Source: Kiritimatiellia bacterium (lineage in GTDB: Bacteria > Verrucomicrobiota > Kiritimatiellia > PWTM01). Taken from it: 64,000 bases of DNA. The notes under the pieces are model-generated. The model searched no databases. It saw nothing but the letters and a program-made list of their open reading frames with translations, and was not told the origin of the DNA. Shown piece after piece: positions 35,774 through 44,676 of this stretch. A program made the position numbers and the translations under genes. The number at the start of each line of letters is the position of its first letter. Positions within the stretch are counted from its first letter, which is position 1. The DNA lies in contig JAOACR010000017.1 of NCBI GenBank assembly GCA_026417735.1, forward strand, positions 123,619 through 187,618. Reading direction: 5' to 3'.

Positions 35774-36654
35774 TTCGCCCGCGCCGCCCCCGGCTCCGCA
35801 GTGGTCCAAAAATCGCGGAACACGAACCACTGCGTGGGATGATCGCCGATCACATCCTCCAGCACCCGCACCAGCCGCGCGTGGATCTCCGCGACGGAGG
35901 CATGTTCCCGCGGCCAGATCGGCTCGTGAAACTGCAGCAGAAACCGCTCATCCACCTGCCGCAGCATGAAACCGGGCAGAATCGGCGCGTCGCACCGCTT
36001 CGCGAGCACCGCGGGCCCGATCGGCATGCGGACCGGCGCGCCGAAAAAGTCCACCGGTGCGCCGCGCCCCGTGAAGTCGCGATCGGCCAGCAGCGCAATC
36101 AGCTCGCCCTGTTGCAACGCGCGGCACAGCCCCGCGGCGGCGTCGCCCAGCGGCAGGATCCGGATGCCGCGCTGCAGCCGGTGGTCGCTCCAGAGCCGGT
36201 CCAGATGCGGCACGCCGGTGGGCCGGTACACCGCGGTGACGCGATGGCCGCGGCTGGCGAGAAACAACCCGCCCATCTCCCAGCTGCCCAGATGCGCGGT
36301 CGCGAGAATCACACCGCGCCCCGCCGCGATCGCCCGGTCGAGCCGCTCGCCGTGCGCGACACTGACCTTCCGCTCAAGCTCATCGCAAAACGCGCGGGAA
36401 TAGCGGTAGAAATCCACAATGTATTTGCCAAACGCCTGGTAGGTCTTGCGAGCAAGCGTACGGATCGCACCGCGCGCCGGGTGGATGCCGCGCGCGGCGA
36501 GAATGCGGCGCAGGTTCGCGCGGACGCCGCGACGGCCTGCGGGGTCCGCGAGGCAGAACAAATCCGCCACCCGCATGCCGAGCCAGTACGAAAAGGGCAG
36601 CGGCAGCCGACGACTGAGGAACGCCGCCGCCAGGTTCGCCCAGTAACCCACCAC
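35770..36654 (-). CDS. LpxL/HtrB-family lysophospholipid acyltransferase
   Basis: 294 residues, the normal length for lipid A late acyltransferases. One N-terminal membrane segment, RGVILATAHLGSWEMGGLF with the H-x-x-x-x-E catalytic motif, VTAVYRPTGVPHLDRL, ALLADRDFTGRGAPVDFFGA and MPIGPAVLAKR. No ATG is available near the family start; the tandem GTG-GTG at 36654/36651 has GGAGGCGAGCGG before it and is preferred. Adds an acyl chain to Kdo2-lipid A or a similar lipid at the inner membrane. Followed by a GT2 gene. Confidence 0.85.
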   Translation of the reverse strand: MVGYWANLAAAFLSRRLPLPFSYWLGMRVADLFCLADPAGRRGVRANLRRILAARGIHPARGAIRTLARKTYQAFGKYIVDFYRYSRAFCDELERKVSVAHGERLDRAIAAGRGVILATAHLGSWEMGGLFLASRGHRVTAVYRPTGVPHLDRLWSDHRLQRGIRILPLGDAAAGLCRALQQGELIALLADRDFTGRGAPVDFFGAPVRMPIGPAVLAKRCDAPILPGFMLRQVDERFLLQFHEPIWPREHASVAEIHARLVRVLEDVIGDHPTQWFVFRDFWTTAEPGAARAK

Positions 36655-36727
36655 GTTCCGCTCGCCTCCGCCACGCCCGATGACCAGCCTATGCGCGGCC
36701 CCTCCCCACCGCAAGGACCCCGCCGCA

Positions 36728-38179
36728 TTAGCCCTCCCGCCGTGGCTCGCCCGGCGGCGGCCAGTTCTGCGCGGCCTCGTCCAGCACCAGCACCCAGTCG
36801 AGCTGCTCGCCCGCAGCCGGCGGCGTGAACACGGGCAGCGCGGCCTTCTCAAACTCGCCGATCTTCAACGCCTCGCCGGTGCGCGGATCGTACCACCAGG
36901 CCACCCAGCGCCCTTCGCGCAGGGGTGCGGCGTTCACCCGGAAGCTCCGCCCACACGGCGCGTAGACCATCGCCCAGCGGCCCTCCCGGTCGCGCGTTGC
37001 AGCAAAGCGCCGCAGCCCCGCGCCGGGCACCGCGTTGGTGTTCGTCGGATGCGGCGCGATCAGCGAGTCGTCCGGAATGCGCGTGAAGAACGGCCGTGAC
37101 TCGATCAATCGCCGCGCGTGCCGCATCTGCTCGGCGCCGGGCTCCCGGATCGCCTCGCGCCAGCTCAGTATCGGCGCGTTCACCGGCGCGCGGCCCGGCG
37201 CCCACATCTGCCAGACCGAGTGGTGGCCGTAGGTGTGCCCGAACGCCCCCGCGCACAGGTCCCAGTACAGCGCCCGGCGCACGTCCGCCGCGAGCGAAAC
37301 GCCGTGCTCCTGCGCGCGAAAGCCGACCGGATGCCCCTCGTAGATCGGCTCGCCGTCGAGCACCGGCTTCACCGGTTGGCGCTCCCAATCGCGCGTGGTG
37401 CGCGCGTACGCGGGCCACACCGCGTCGTGACCGTTCTGACGCATGTTGAAATCCAACCACGGCGCGTCGTGGAACCACTCCGACGAGCTCCGCCCGCCGC
37501 GCGGATGGAACGTGATCAGATGCGCGCCGCCATCCCCCTCCCGCAGCCCGCGCGCCATCGCGTCCATGATCGCGCGATGCTCGTCGCTGTCCACCGTGCG
37601 GTCACCGCCCAGAATCCAGACGATCCCCGCCTCGCGGTAGCGCCGGCCGAGCCAGCGTCCGTACACATATGCGTTGGTCGCGTTGAACACCACCGGCCCC
37701 GCGCCGCCGGCCGCCGCGGTCCACTTGTCGCCCCACGTCGGCAAGAACCCCACGTAGATGCCCCGCTCGTTCGCGGCGCGCACAATGAAGTCCACGTGGT
37801 CCCAGTAGTCGTTCGCTGGCCCCGGCCGCTCCGCCGGGCGGGCCGGATCGAGATCCTCCAGCGGCAGATGGCCATACGCGTTCGGCACGCGCAGCCCGTC
37901 GAGCTCCGCCAGCGCGACCGCCTGCACCACGTTGAACTGCTGGCGAGCACGCGTGTCGAGGTAGTGCAGCGCCTCCTCGCGGTTCAGCCGGTGAAACAGC
38001 TCCCAGGCGGTGTCGCCGAGCCAAAAAAACGGCCGGCCGTCCTCCGTTTGCAAATACCGCCGCTCCGGATGCACCTGCAGCCGCGGCAGCGGCGCCGCCC
38101 GCGCCGCGGACCCCGCCACGAAGGCCGCCAGAATGCCGGTCACAAATCCCCGGGTGACGTAGGCTGGCCAACGCATCAT
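36728..38179 (-). CDS. Secreted GH140-like glycoside hydrolase (DUF4038 barrel)
   Basis: 483 residues: signal peptide ([15 protein letters not shown], cut near residue 28), then an apiosidase-like TIM barrel (DUF4038) with [53 protein letters not shown] and [12 protein letters not shown], the last two holding likely catalytic acids, and a C-terminal beta-domain ([24 protein letters not shown]) of the collagen-binding/DUF5605 type. The characterised family cuts apiose from rhamnogalacturonan II; substrate here is not certain. GAGGAGG precedes ATG 38179, which overlaps the mscS stop. Confidence 0.82.
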   Translation of the reverse strand: MMRWPAYVTRGFVTGILAAFVAGSAARAAPLPRLQVHPERRYLQTEDGRPFFWLGDTAWELFHRLNREEALHYLDTRARQQFNVVQAVALAELDGLRVPNAYGHLPLEDLDPARPAERPGPANDYWDHVDFIVRAANERGIYVGFLPTWGDKWTAAAGGAGPVVFNATNAYVYGRWLGRRYREAGIVWILGGDRTVDSDEHRAIMDAMARGLREGDGGAHLITFHPRGGRSSSEWFHDAPWLDFNMRQNGHDAVWPAYARTTRDWERQPVKPVLDGEPIYEGHPVGFRAQEHGVSLAADVRRALYWDLCAGAFGHTYGHHSVWQMWAPGRAPVNAPILSWREAIREPGAEQMRHARRLIESRPFFTRIPDDSLIAPHPTNTNAVPGAGLRRFAATRDREGRWAMVYAPCGRSFRVNAAPLREGRWVAWWYDPRTGEALKIGEFEKAALPVFTPPAAGEQLDWVLVLDEAAQNWPPPGEPRREG

Positions 38180-39243
38180 GTGCGATCCTCCTCGGACGGC
38201 CGGAGCGCGCCCGCGCCGCCCGCAATGTGTACCGTCTGCGTCGGGAACGCGAACTGGATTCCCTCCGCCGCAAACCGCCGCAGAATCTCAAGGTTCAGGC
38301 GGCTGTGGTGGTCGAGATACGCCCACCAGTCGGCCGGATGGTACCAGTACACCACCTGCAGGTTCAGCGAGTAGGGCCCATACTCGCGGAAATGCACCCG
38401 TGGCGGCCGTTCCGCATTGAACCCCTCGTGCCGATCGAGCAGCTCGCGAAGAATCTCCATCGCGCGCTCCACCCGCTGCGGCGGCGTGTCGTACGTGATG
38501 CCGATCACCGACTGGCTTCGGATGAACGTGCGCCGGCCGTAGTTGCGGATCGCGCGGCCCGCGAGGTCGCCGTTCGGAATCGTCACCAGCTCGCCGTCGA
38601 GCGTGCGCAACCGCGTGGACCGCAGCCCGACCGATTCCACCACGCCGTCCAGATCGCCCGCCGCAATCCGATCGCCCAGTCCAAAGGGCTTGTCCGCGAG
38701 CAGCACGATCGAGCCGAAGAAATTCCGCAGCGAGTCCTGCGCGGCCAGCGCGACCGCCAGTCCGCCGATCCCGAGGCCGGCGAGGATCGAAGTGACCGGC
38801 TTGTCGGACAGCGTCTGCGCCACCTGCACCATCACCAGCACCAACACGGTCGCGCGCAGGCTGTGTCCGACAATCGGCACCAGCATCTCGTCCAGCCGGC
38901 TGCGGCTCCGCTGCGCGGTGAGCTCGAGCCAGCGCACGACGACCGCCACCATCGCCCACGCGACCCAGCCCACCGCCAGCACGTCCAGCACCCGCGCGAC
39001 TGCCGCAACCCCCGGTGCCAGGGGCGCAGGCCAGGGCAGCTGGGGTAAAATCCGTGCGAGCGCGAGCGCGCCGATCGTCCCCGGCGCACAGCGCGCCAGC
39101 GCCGCCGCGGCGCTCTGCTGCAGCGGCCGTCCCCTCCGGCCGGCGGCGCCCGCCCACCGCTCGAGGTAGACCCGCAGCACGCGGCCCCCCAGCAGAGCGC
39201 CAAGCGCAACACCGCCAATCCATGCGACCCGCCACTCGACCAT
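38176..39243 (-). CDS. Mechanosensitive ion channel, MscS family
   Basis: 355 residues. Several N-terminal membrane segments, then the MscS pore helix and ring: [19 protein letters not shown] followed by [20 protein letters not shown], a beta domain with [20 protein letters not shown] and TIPNGDL, and an alpha/beta vestibule. Protects the cell from osmotic downshock. Start at ATG 39243 because upstream frame is low-complexity shadow. Overlaps the GH140-like gene by ATGA, which is an odd pairing functionally. Confidence 0.92.
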   Translation of the reverse strand: MVEWRVAWIGGVALGALLGGRVLRVYLERWAGAAGRRGRPLQQSAAAALARCAPGTIGALALARILPQLPWPAPLAPGVAAVARVLDVLAVGWVAWAMVAVVVRWLELTAQRSRSRLDEMLVPIVGHSLRATVLVLVMVQVAQTLSDKPVTSILAGLGIGGLAVALAAQDSLRNFFGSIVLLADKPFGLGDRIAAGDLDGVVESVGLRSTRLRTLDGELVTIPNGDLAGRAIRNYGRRTFIRSQSVIGITYDTPPQRVERAMEILRELLDRHEGFNAERPPRVHFREYGPYSLNLQVVYWYHPADWWAYLDHHSRLNLEILRRFAAEGIQFAFPTQTVHIAGGAGALRPSEEDRT

Positions 39244-39266
39244 CACAAACCCCCCGCCGCCCGGCG

Positions 39267-40148
39267 TTATCCTCTGCCCGCCGCGCGCCGCACCGCCGGG
39301 AAAAGATGACGCCGCCGGTCCGCCGCCCGCTGGCCCGCTGGCCGTGGCACAAACAAATCCGCCGGCCCCAGCCCCAGCTCGTGCGCAACGTCCAGGCAAT
39401 AACCGAGGTCACCCACGTCCTCGTCGCGGTTGTTCGTGCCGAACGCGAACTTCGCGCCTGCCGCACGCGCCAGCCGCAGAAACGCCCGGCCGGGCAGCCG
39501 CGTGCGCGCGTTGATTTCCAACGCGACATCGTACCGAACCGCCGCCTCGATCACGCGCCGCATCCGCGCCTCGGTCCACAGCTCGTCGTACCGCGCCGCG
39601 AGCGATGCGGGCAAAAACGTCGGGTTCGCCAGCACGTCAATCGGCTCGCGCTCGACGATGCCGACCGTCCGCTCGACGAGCATGTCCATGAACTCCTCCG
39701 GATCGTCGACCGGTGCCTCCGCCGCAATCCACAGCCGCAGCCGCCGCCCCCGTCGGTCGGTCCACGTCATCGCATCGGTGAACACATAGTCGAACTGCGC
39801 GACCGTCTCCGGCGAGAGCAGTGCGGTCCACTCCCGCCCCTCCCCCTGAACCGCGGCGAAGAACTCCCCGCAGCGTCGCACCTCCGCCAGCCACGCGAGC
39901 GCGGCCGCGTCGTTGGTGGTCGGGAACCCCAGACCCACGTTGATCGCCAGGCCGAACTGCACGCCAGTCGCGCGCGAGAGCTCGAGCGCACGCTCCACCG
40001 TGAGGCCGCCCTTCAGGTGCACGTGCAGGTTGCGCAGCGGCGCGCCGTCAGCCAAAAGTTGCGCGAGCGCCGGATGCGCCCGCTCCGCCGCGGCGGCCGC
40101 CAACACCGGCACCAGCGCCACCCAGGCCAGCACCACCACTCCGCTCAT
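39267..40148 (-). CDS. Secreted amidohydrolase/PHP-like metal-dependent hydrolase
   Basis: 293 residues with a signal peptide (MSGVVVLAWVALVPVLAAAAA). A metal-binding N-terminus (PLRNLHVHLKGGLT, H-x-H) and TIM-barrel-like segments: FGLAINVGLGFPT, LRLWIAAEAPVD, IDVLANPTFLP, DVALEINARTRLPG and AAGAKFAFGTNNRD. This matches PHP-type or polymerase-associated metal hydrolases such as histidinol phosphatase relatives with export signals. Substrate unknown. Start overlaps the stop of the esterase gene (ATGA), so these two secreted hydrolases are co-translated. Confidence 0.72.
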   Translation of the reverse strand: MSGVVVLAWVALVPVLAAAAAERAHPALAQLLADGAPLRNLHVHLKGGLTVERALELSRATGVQFGLAINVGLGFPTTNDAAALAWLAEVRRCGEFFAAVQGEGREWTALLSPETVAQFDYVFTDAMTWTDRRGRRLRLWIAAEAPVDDPEEFMDMLVERTVGIVEREPIDVLANPTFLPASLAARYDELWTEARMRRVIEAAVRYDVALEINARTRLPGRAFLRLARAAGAKFAFGTNNRDEDVGDLGYCLDVAHELGLGPADLFVPRPAGQRAADRRRHLFPAVRRAAGRG

Positions 40149-40930
40149 TGCGCTCCGCCCGCTGCCGGCGCCGCGCCGCGCCGATGCTGCAACAGCCACT
40201 CGTACAGCTCCGGCCCCTCGTAGGCGGCGGTCCACGCGTCGTGACCGGTGTTCGGATACACCGTGAAGCGGGGCTGCGCACCCACACGGCGTAGCGCCTC
40301 CACCATCACCTCCGACTCCCTCAGCGGCACCACCGGATCGTCCGCGCCATGAAACACCCACGCCGGCACCTGTCGCAGCGCGCCGGCGCGATACCACGGC
40401 CCCCCGCCGCAGATCGGCGCGATCGCCGCAAACAATTCTGGAAACTCCGCCGCCAGCCGCCAGGTGCCAAATCCACCCATGCTCAACCCCGTCACGTACA
40501 CCCGGTCCCGGTCCACGCGGTGCGCCGCGATCACGTCGTCCAGCAGCGTCCGCAGCGCCAGAATCTGCCGCGCACTGTCCCACCAGTCGTCCGCCGGACA
40601 CTGCGGCGCCACCACAATGAACGGCAACACACGTCCGGCCGCGATCAGTTTCGGCGGACCGTGCTGCTTCACCCGCTCCAGATCGTCGCCGCGCTCCCCT
40701 GCGCCGTGCAGAAACAGCAGCAGCGGCCAGCGCTGTGGCCCCTCGCGCTCGTAGCCGGGCGGACACGCCAACCAGTAGCGCACCCGTACCCGCAGGCTCG
40801 CCGCACCGTCCAGCACCTTCGCATCCATCGTCATCCCATTCGTCGGGGCGGGGCTGCTGTGCGCCACCGGCACCACCGCCAGCGACGCGGCCACCACCCC
40901 AGCCCGCCAACACCAACCGTGCCCGCTCAT
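40145..40930 (-). CDS. Secreted alpha/beta-hydrolase (feruloyl/acetyl esterase or PHB-depolymerase type)
   Basis: 261 residues. Signal peptide (AGVVAASLAVVPVAHS), WPLLLFLHGAGERGDDL (oxyanion), VYVTGLSMGGFGTWRLA with the nucleophile Ser, HGADDPVVP (acid Asp) and PNTGHDAW (His). This layout is that of prolyl-oligopeptidase-like esterases (LpqC/CE1-like) that remove acyl groups from plant polysaccharides. ATG 40930 chosen for its signal peptide and for the promoter that abuts it. Confidence 0.85.
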   Translation of the reverse strand: MSGHGWCWRAGVVAASLAVVPVAHSSPAPTNGMTMDAKVLDGAASLRVRVRYWLACPPGYEREGPQRWPLLLFLHGAGERGDDLERVKQHGPPKLIAAGRVLPFIVVAPQCPADDWWDSARQILALRTLLDDVIAAHRVDRDRVYVTGLSMGGFGTWRLAAEFPELFAAIAPICGGGPWYRAGALRQVPAWVFHGADDPVVPLRESEVMVEALRRVGAQPRFTVYPNTGHDAWTAAYEGPELYEWLLQHRRGAAPAAGGAQ

Positions 40931-40937
40931 GGCGCGG

Positions 40938-40966
40938 AGTGTATCGGCCGCAGCTCCCGTTGCCAA
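40938..40966 (-). promoter_or_regulatory. Promoter abutting the esterase start (leaderless)
   Basis: TTGGCA (40961-40966), 17 bases, TACACT (40938-40943), then seven bases to the ATG at 40930. Five and four of six consensus bases match. A start point 6-7 bases after the -10 would fall at the ATG itself, so the mRNA would be leaderless. Confidence 0.5.
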
Positions 40967-40990
40967 CGCGCGGCCGTGCGCCCCCGCCGC

Positions 40991-41019
40991 TTGCGACCCG
41001 CACGCCGCCCCGCTATGCT
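40991..41019 (+). promoter_or_regulatory. Promoter of the zinc-ribbon/corrinoid genes
   Basis: TTGCGA (40991-40996), exactly 17 bases, TATGCT (41014-41019), and GAGGTG before the ATG at 41043. It is divergent from, and 24 bases away from, the esterase promoter. Confidence 0.5.
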
Positions 41020-41042
41020 GACCCCGAAGACGAGGTGCGACG

Positions 41043-41468
41043 ATGAATCAGGAACAACTCCCGCCGGGGTTCACCGAGCACGATATCCTGTTTGAGTGCC
41101 CGAACTGCGGCAAAAGCCTCGGTATCGATGAACGCGGCGCGGGGTTGGTCGTCAAATGCCCCGACTGCGGCCAACGCATGCAGGTGCCAACCCGCGAGGA
41201 GCAGGCGATCGCACCGCCCGGCTCGGACACCGAACTGCTCGCGGGGGAAGCCAGCGAAGAGGCCGCGTTGAAGGCAAAGGTCGAGCGGCTCCAGGTGACC
41301 ATGGAAGAGGTGCTCGACCGCAAACGCTATCTCGAAAAGCTGCGCATTGATCACGCGCTGCGGTTCGAGCGCATCCGGGAGGAGATGGCGACGATCCAGG
41401 CCGCGCTCGATCGAATGACGGACATCCTGCAGGACGTCGGCGATCGGCGGGACGCGAAGTCGCTCTGA
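41043..41468 (+). CDS. Zinc-ribbon and coiled-coil protein
   Basis: 141 residues: an N-terminal zinc ribbon (FECPNCGKSLGIDERG then VVKCPDCGQRM, two C-x-x-C pairs about 17 residues apart), a short linker and a long coiled coil (about 70-135: EEAALKAKVERLQVTMEEVL). No enzymatic motif. It is 30 bases upstream of the corrinoid protein gene and shares its direction and promoter, but homologues of this type are usually of unknown role, so a functional link to corrinoid chemistry is only suggested by position. Confidence 0.75.
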   Translation: MNQEQLPPGFTEHDILFECPNCGKSLGIDERGAGLVVKCPDCGQRMQVPTREEQAIAPPGSDTELLAGEASEEAALKAKVERLQVTMEEVLDRKRYLEKLRIDHALRFERIREEMATIQAALDRMTDILQDVGDRRDAKSL

Positions 41469-41497
41469 TCCGGCCGACCGGCGGAAAGGAGGCGGTC

Positions 41498-42127
41498 ATG
41501 GCACGACTCGAGGAACTGTATACAGCGATCTGCAGCGGCAACCGGCCGGCGGTTCAAACGATCCTGCAGCGCGAGCTTGCCGCGGGCCGTAGCCCGTCGG
41601 AACTGCTCACCGAAACCATGATTCCCGCGATGCGGGACGTCGGCGAGCGGTACTCGCGCCGCGAGCTGTTCATCCCGCAAATGATGATCGCCGCGCGCGC
41701 CATGGAGGCGGGGCTGCAGATCCTCGAGCCGCTGCTCGTGAAGACCGGCCACGAGCCGCGCGCCACCATCTGCATCGGCACCGTGAAAGGCGACCTGCAC
41801 GACATCGGCAAGAACCTCGTCGCGATGATGCTCAAAGGCGCCGGCTTCCGGGTGATTGACCTGGGCACCAACGTGGACGTGCTGAAGTTCGAAAAGGCGG
41901 TGAACGACGGCGCCCGCGCGGTGCTGATGAGTGCGCTGCTGACCACCACAATGCCCTACATGAAAACCGTCGCGGACCACTTCCGCGGCTCGCCCGGTGT
42001 GAAGATCATCATCGGCGGCGCGCCGATCACGCAGGAATACGCCGACGAAATTGGCGCGCACGGCTACGGCGAGGACGCGGGCGCCGCGGTGCGCGTGGTA
42101 GAGCGCTGTCTCGGCCTCGCCGGCTGA
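41498..42127 (+). CDS. Corrinoid (B12-binding) methyltransferase partner protein
   Basis: 209 residues with the methionine-synthase-like layout: a helical cap (residues 1-85) and a Rossmann B12 domain with VKGDLHDIGKNLVAMMLKGAG (D-x-H-x-x-G; His is the lower cobalt ligand), a SALLTTTM segment and IIIGGAPI. It resembles MtgC/MtaC/MttC carriers of one-carbon transfer from methylamines, glycine betaine or methoxy compounds. The next gene is its likely activase. No methyltransferase I or II gene adjoins. GGAAAGGAGG precedes the ATG. Confidence 0.9.
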   Translation: MARLEELYTAICSGNRPAVQTILQRELAAGRSPSELLTETMIPAMRDVGERYSRRELFIPQMMIAARAMEAGLQILEPLLVKTGHEPRATICIGTVKGDLHDIGKNLVAMMLKGAGFRVIDLGTNVDVLKFEKAVNDGARAVLMSALLTTTMPYMKTVADHFRGSPGVKIIIGGAPITQEYADEIGAHGYGEDAGAAVRVVERCLGLAG

Positions 42128-42145
42128 TTCGCCGCCTCTCCTGCG

Positions 42146-44077
42146 ATGACCATCACCGTGCGGCTGGGCGGCGAAACCCGTACCGTGCCGCTCCGGCCGG
42201 GCGAAACCCTCGATTGCACCGCCGCGCGCGCAGGATGGCCGCTGAACACCCTCTGCGGCGGCCGCGGGCGGTGCGGCCGCTGCGCGGTGATCGTAGAGAG
42301 CGGTCGGATCCGCATCCGCGCGGCCATCGCCGAAATCCATCGCGGCGAGCCCCGGCGCGTGCTCGCCTGCCAGACCACCACGATCGAGGGCGCGCCGTGC
42401 GAGTTCGAGATTCCGGTGGCCTCGCGCAGCCCCGCCGAAGGCCGCGTCGTCGCCGACTGCGCGATCGCGCTCGGCGGTTGGCGCCCCCGTCTCCATCGCG
42501 CCGAAGTCCGGCCTCCCCCGGACGAGCCCGGCGCCGTCGCCTCCGATGCGGAACTGGCGGAAGCCGCTGCCATCGCCACCGGCGCACCCACCCCGCCGGC
42601 CCTCGACATCGACGCTCTCGAGCGTCTGCACGCGGAACTCGCCCGCTACGGGCGCGCCGAGCTCTGGTGGCTGGAGCGCGCCGGCCGCGCGCTCCCGGCG
42701 GAGATCCGGTCCGCCACCGCCCCGCCTCCGCTCGGCCTCGCGCTCGACATCGGCACCACCACCGTCGTCGCGACGCTCGTCGAACTGGACAGCGGCCAAC
42801 CGCTCGCAACCGCCTCCGACTACAACGCCCAGATGAGTCGCGGCGCGGACGTCGCCTCGCGCATCAGCGCCGCCGAAGATCCCGCGGGCCGCCGCCAGCT
42901 GCAGGAACTGGTCATCGGGACGGCCAACCGGCTGATCCAGCGCGCCTGTGCGCGCGCGCACCGCTCGCCCGACGACATCCTGCACGTGGTGCTGGCCGGC
43001 AACAGCGTGATGGAACACCTCGCGCTGGGGCTCTCGCCGGTCGGCATCGGGCGAATTCCGTTCCGCCCGGCCGCGCGGCGCTACCCGCCCCTGCGCGCCA
43101 CGCGGGTCGGCCTGGCCACCGATCCGCGCGCGTGGGTCGAGGCGATTCCGTCACTCTCCGGCCATGTCGGCGGCGACCTCACCGCCGACGCCGCGATCAG
43201 CGGCCTGCTCGACCGCACCGGCCGCTGGCTGCTGGTCGACATCGGCACGAACGGAGAAATTCTCTTTTGGAACGGCCAACGACTGCTCTGTGCGGCCACC
43301 GCGGCCGGCCCCGCGTTCGAAGGTGCCGGCCTCGCCTGTGGCATGCGCGCCGAGCCTGGCGCGATCGAACGGCTGCGCTGGCATGCGGACCACTTCGAGT
43401 ACGAAACCATCGGTGGCGCGCCACCCGTCGGGATCTGCGGCTCCGCCGCGGTGGACGCGCTCGCGGAGCTCGCGCGCGCGGGCCGGCTGGACGCGACGGG
43501 TCGGCTCGACTGGCACGCGCTCCGGCGCGCCGGCGCCGGCATCACTGTGCATCAGCGCGGCCACGACCTTCGCGCGGTGATCGTCGCTCCCTCCGAGCCA
43601 ACCGCACAGGGCTCCCCCATCGTGCTGAGCGAGGCGGACATCGCCGAACTCTTGAAGGCCAAGGCGGCGGTGCACGCAGGCATCGTCACACTACTGCGTG
43701 CGGCCGGCTGCGGGCCGCACGACCTCGACGGCGTCATCGTCGCCGGCGGATTTGGCCGGCACCTCCACCTGCGGAACGCGATGCGCATCGGTCTACTGCC
43801 GGACCTGCCGCTCGAAATCATCGAAGTGATCGGCAACGGCGCGCTCGGTGGCGCGCTGCAGGGGCTCGGTGACCCGCGGGCGCCCGAAATCTGGGAACGG
43901 CTGGTGCGGATCGCCGAGCCGGTCGAACTGAACCTCTGCGAGGGGTTCGAGGGCGAGTTCGTTGACTCGCTGCTGATCCCGCACGCGGACCCATCGAGGT
44001 TCGAGCAGGTGCTCGCCGACGAATCGAACGAGCCGCCCGCTCAGCCGCCGCCAACGACCTCCCACCAGATTCGCTGA
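42146..44077 (+). CDS. Corrinoid protein reactivase (RACo-like, 2Fe-2S plus ASKHA domain)
   Basis: 643 residues. N-terminal plant-type 2Fe-2S domain (NTLCGGRGRCGRCAV with later LACQT giving the fourth cysteine), a linker, and a large C-terminal ASKHA ATPase domain: LGLALDIGTTTVVATL, VVLAGNSVMEHL, WLLVDIGTNGEI (second phosphate loop), GMRAEPGAIERL and VIVAGGFGRHLH. Uses ATP and low-potential electrons to reduce oxidised Co(II) corrinoid back to Co(I) on the partner encoded just upstream. Convergent with thiE with a 37-base overlap. Confidence 0.9.
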   Translation: MTITVRLGGETRTVPLRPGETLDCTAARAGWPLNTLCGGRGRCGRCAVIVESGRIRIRAAIAEIHRGEPRRVLACQTTTIEGAPCEFEIPVASRSPAEGRVVADCAIALGGWRPRLHRAEVRPPPDEPGAVASDAELAEAAAIATGAPTPPALDIDALERLHAELARYGRAELWWLERAGRALPAEIRSATAPPPLGLALDIGTTTVVATLVELDSGQPLATASDYNAQMSRGADVASRISAAEDPAGRRQLQELVIGTANRLIQRACARAHRSPDDILHVVLAGNSVMEHLALGLSPVGIGRIPFRPAARRYPPLRATRVGLATDPRAWVEAIPSLSGHVGGDLTADAAISGLLDRTGRWLLVDIGTNGEILFWNGQRLLCAATAAGPAFEGAGLACGMRAEPGAIERLRWHADHFEYETIGGAPPVGICGSAAVDALAELARAGRLDATGRLDWHALRRAGAGITVHQRGHDLRAVIVAPSEPTAQGSPIVLSEADIAELLKAKAAVHAGIVTLLRAAGCGPHDLDGVIVAGGFGRHLHLRNAMRIGLLPDLPLEIIEVIGNGALGGALQGLGDPRAPEIWERLVRIAEPVELNLCEGFEGEFVDSLLIPHADPSRFEQVLADESNEPPAQPPPTTSHQIR

Positions 44078-44676
44078 AGCCGCCGGATCTCCGCCGCCGG
44101 ATTAAGCGAGGCGCCGACCGCGCGCACGACCGCGAAGTTCACGAAACCGGCGCGCAGCACCGCTTCGAGGTTCGTCGCATCAATGCCGCCGATCGCCACC
44201 GCAGGGCATCCGGCCAGCTCTGCCGCCCGTGCGGCCGCCACCGGCCCCAACGGCGGATCGCCATCTGGCTTCGTCGGCGTCGCAAAAACCGGCCCCACAC
44301 CGACATAGTCGGCACCGAGCTCGCGGGCACGTGCCGCCTGGGCTGCGTTGTGCGTCGAGAGGCCGATCACCACCTCCACGCGGCCCCACTGCCGCCGCGC
44401 CTCTGCCGGCCCGGGCGGGTCCCCCTGGCCCAGATGCAGGCCGTCGGCGGACACTTCGCGCGCCAGCGCCAAGTCGTCGTTGATGATCAGCCCCGTCGCG
44501 CTCCCGCGCGTGATTTCGCGGATCCGCTCCGCGATCCGTCGGCGCTCGTCGGGCGGTTCGCGCTTCATCCGCAGCTGCACCCAGGCCACACCGCACTCCA
44601 CCGCAGCCGCCGCACACCGCTCGTAGCCGGCCACCGGCTCGGTCAGCACCAGGTACAGCCCGAAGCGGTCACGCAT
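44041..44676 (-). CDS. thiE: Thiamine-phosphate synthase
   Basis: 211 residues, the family size. Joins HMP-PP and the thiazole phosphate to form thiamine phosphate. TIM-barrel marks: GLYLVLTEP at the start, VQLRMKREPPDER, GLIINDDLALAREVSADGLHLGQGD in pieces, VIGLSTHNAAQAARA, YVGVGPVFATPTK and AVAIGGIDATN. It follows thi4 with an 8-base overlap and so is under the same TPP riboswitch. It overlaps the reactivase gene on the other strand. Confidence 0.94.
   Translation of the reverse strand: MRDRFGLYLVLTEPVAGYERCAAAAVECGVAWVQLRMKREPPDERRRIAERIREITRGSATGLIINDDLALAREVSADGLHLGQGDPPGPAEARRQWGRVEVVIGLSTHNAAQAARARELGADYVGVGPVFATPTKPDGDPPLGPVAAARAAELAGCPAVAIGGIDATNLEAVLRAGFVNFAVVRAVGASLNPAAEIRRLQRIWWEVVGGG

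Noticed and set aside
41351..43018. A 555-residue minus-strand frame over the corrinoid and reactivase genes
   Set aside because: It mirrors two well-supported genes and shows no motif; high GC content produces such frames.
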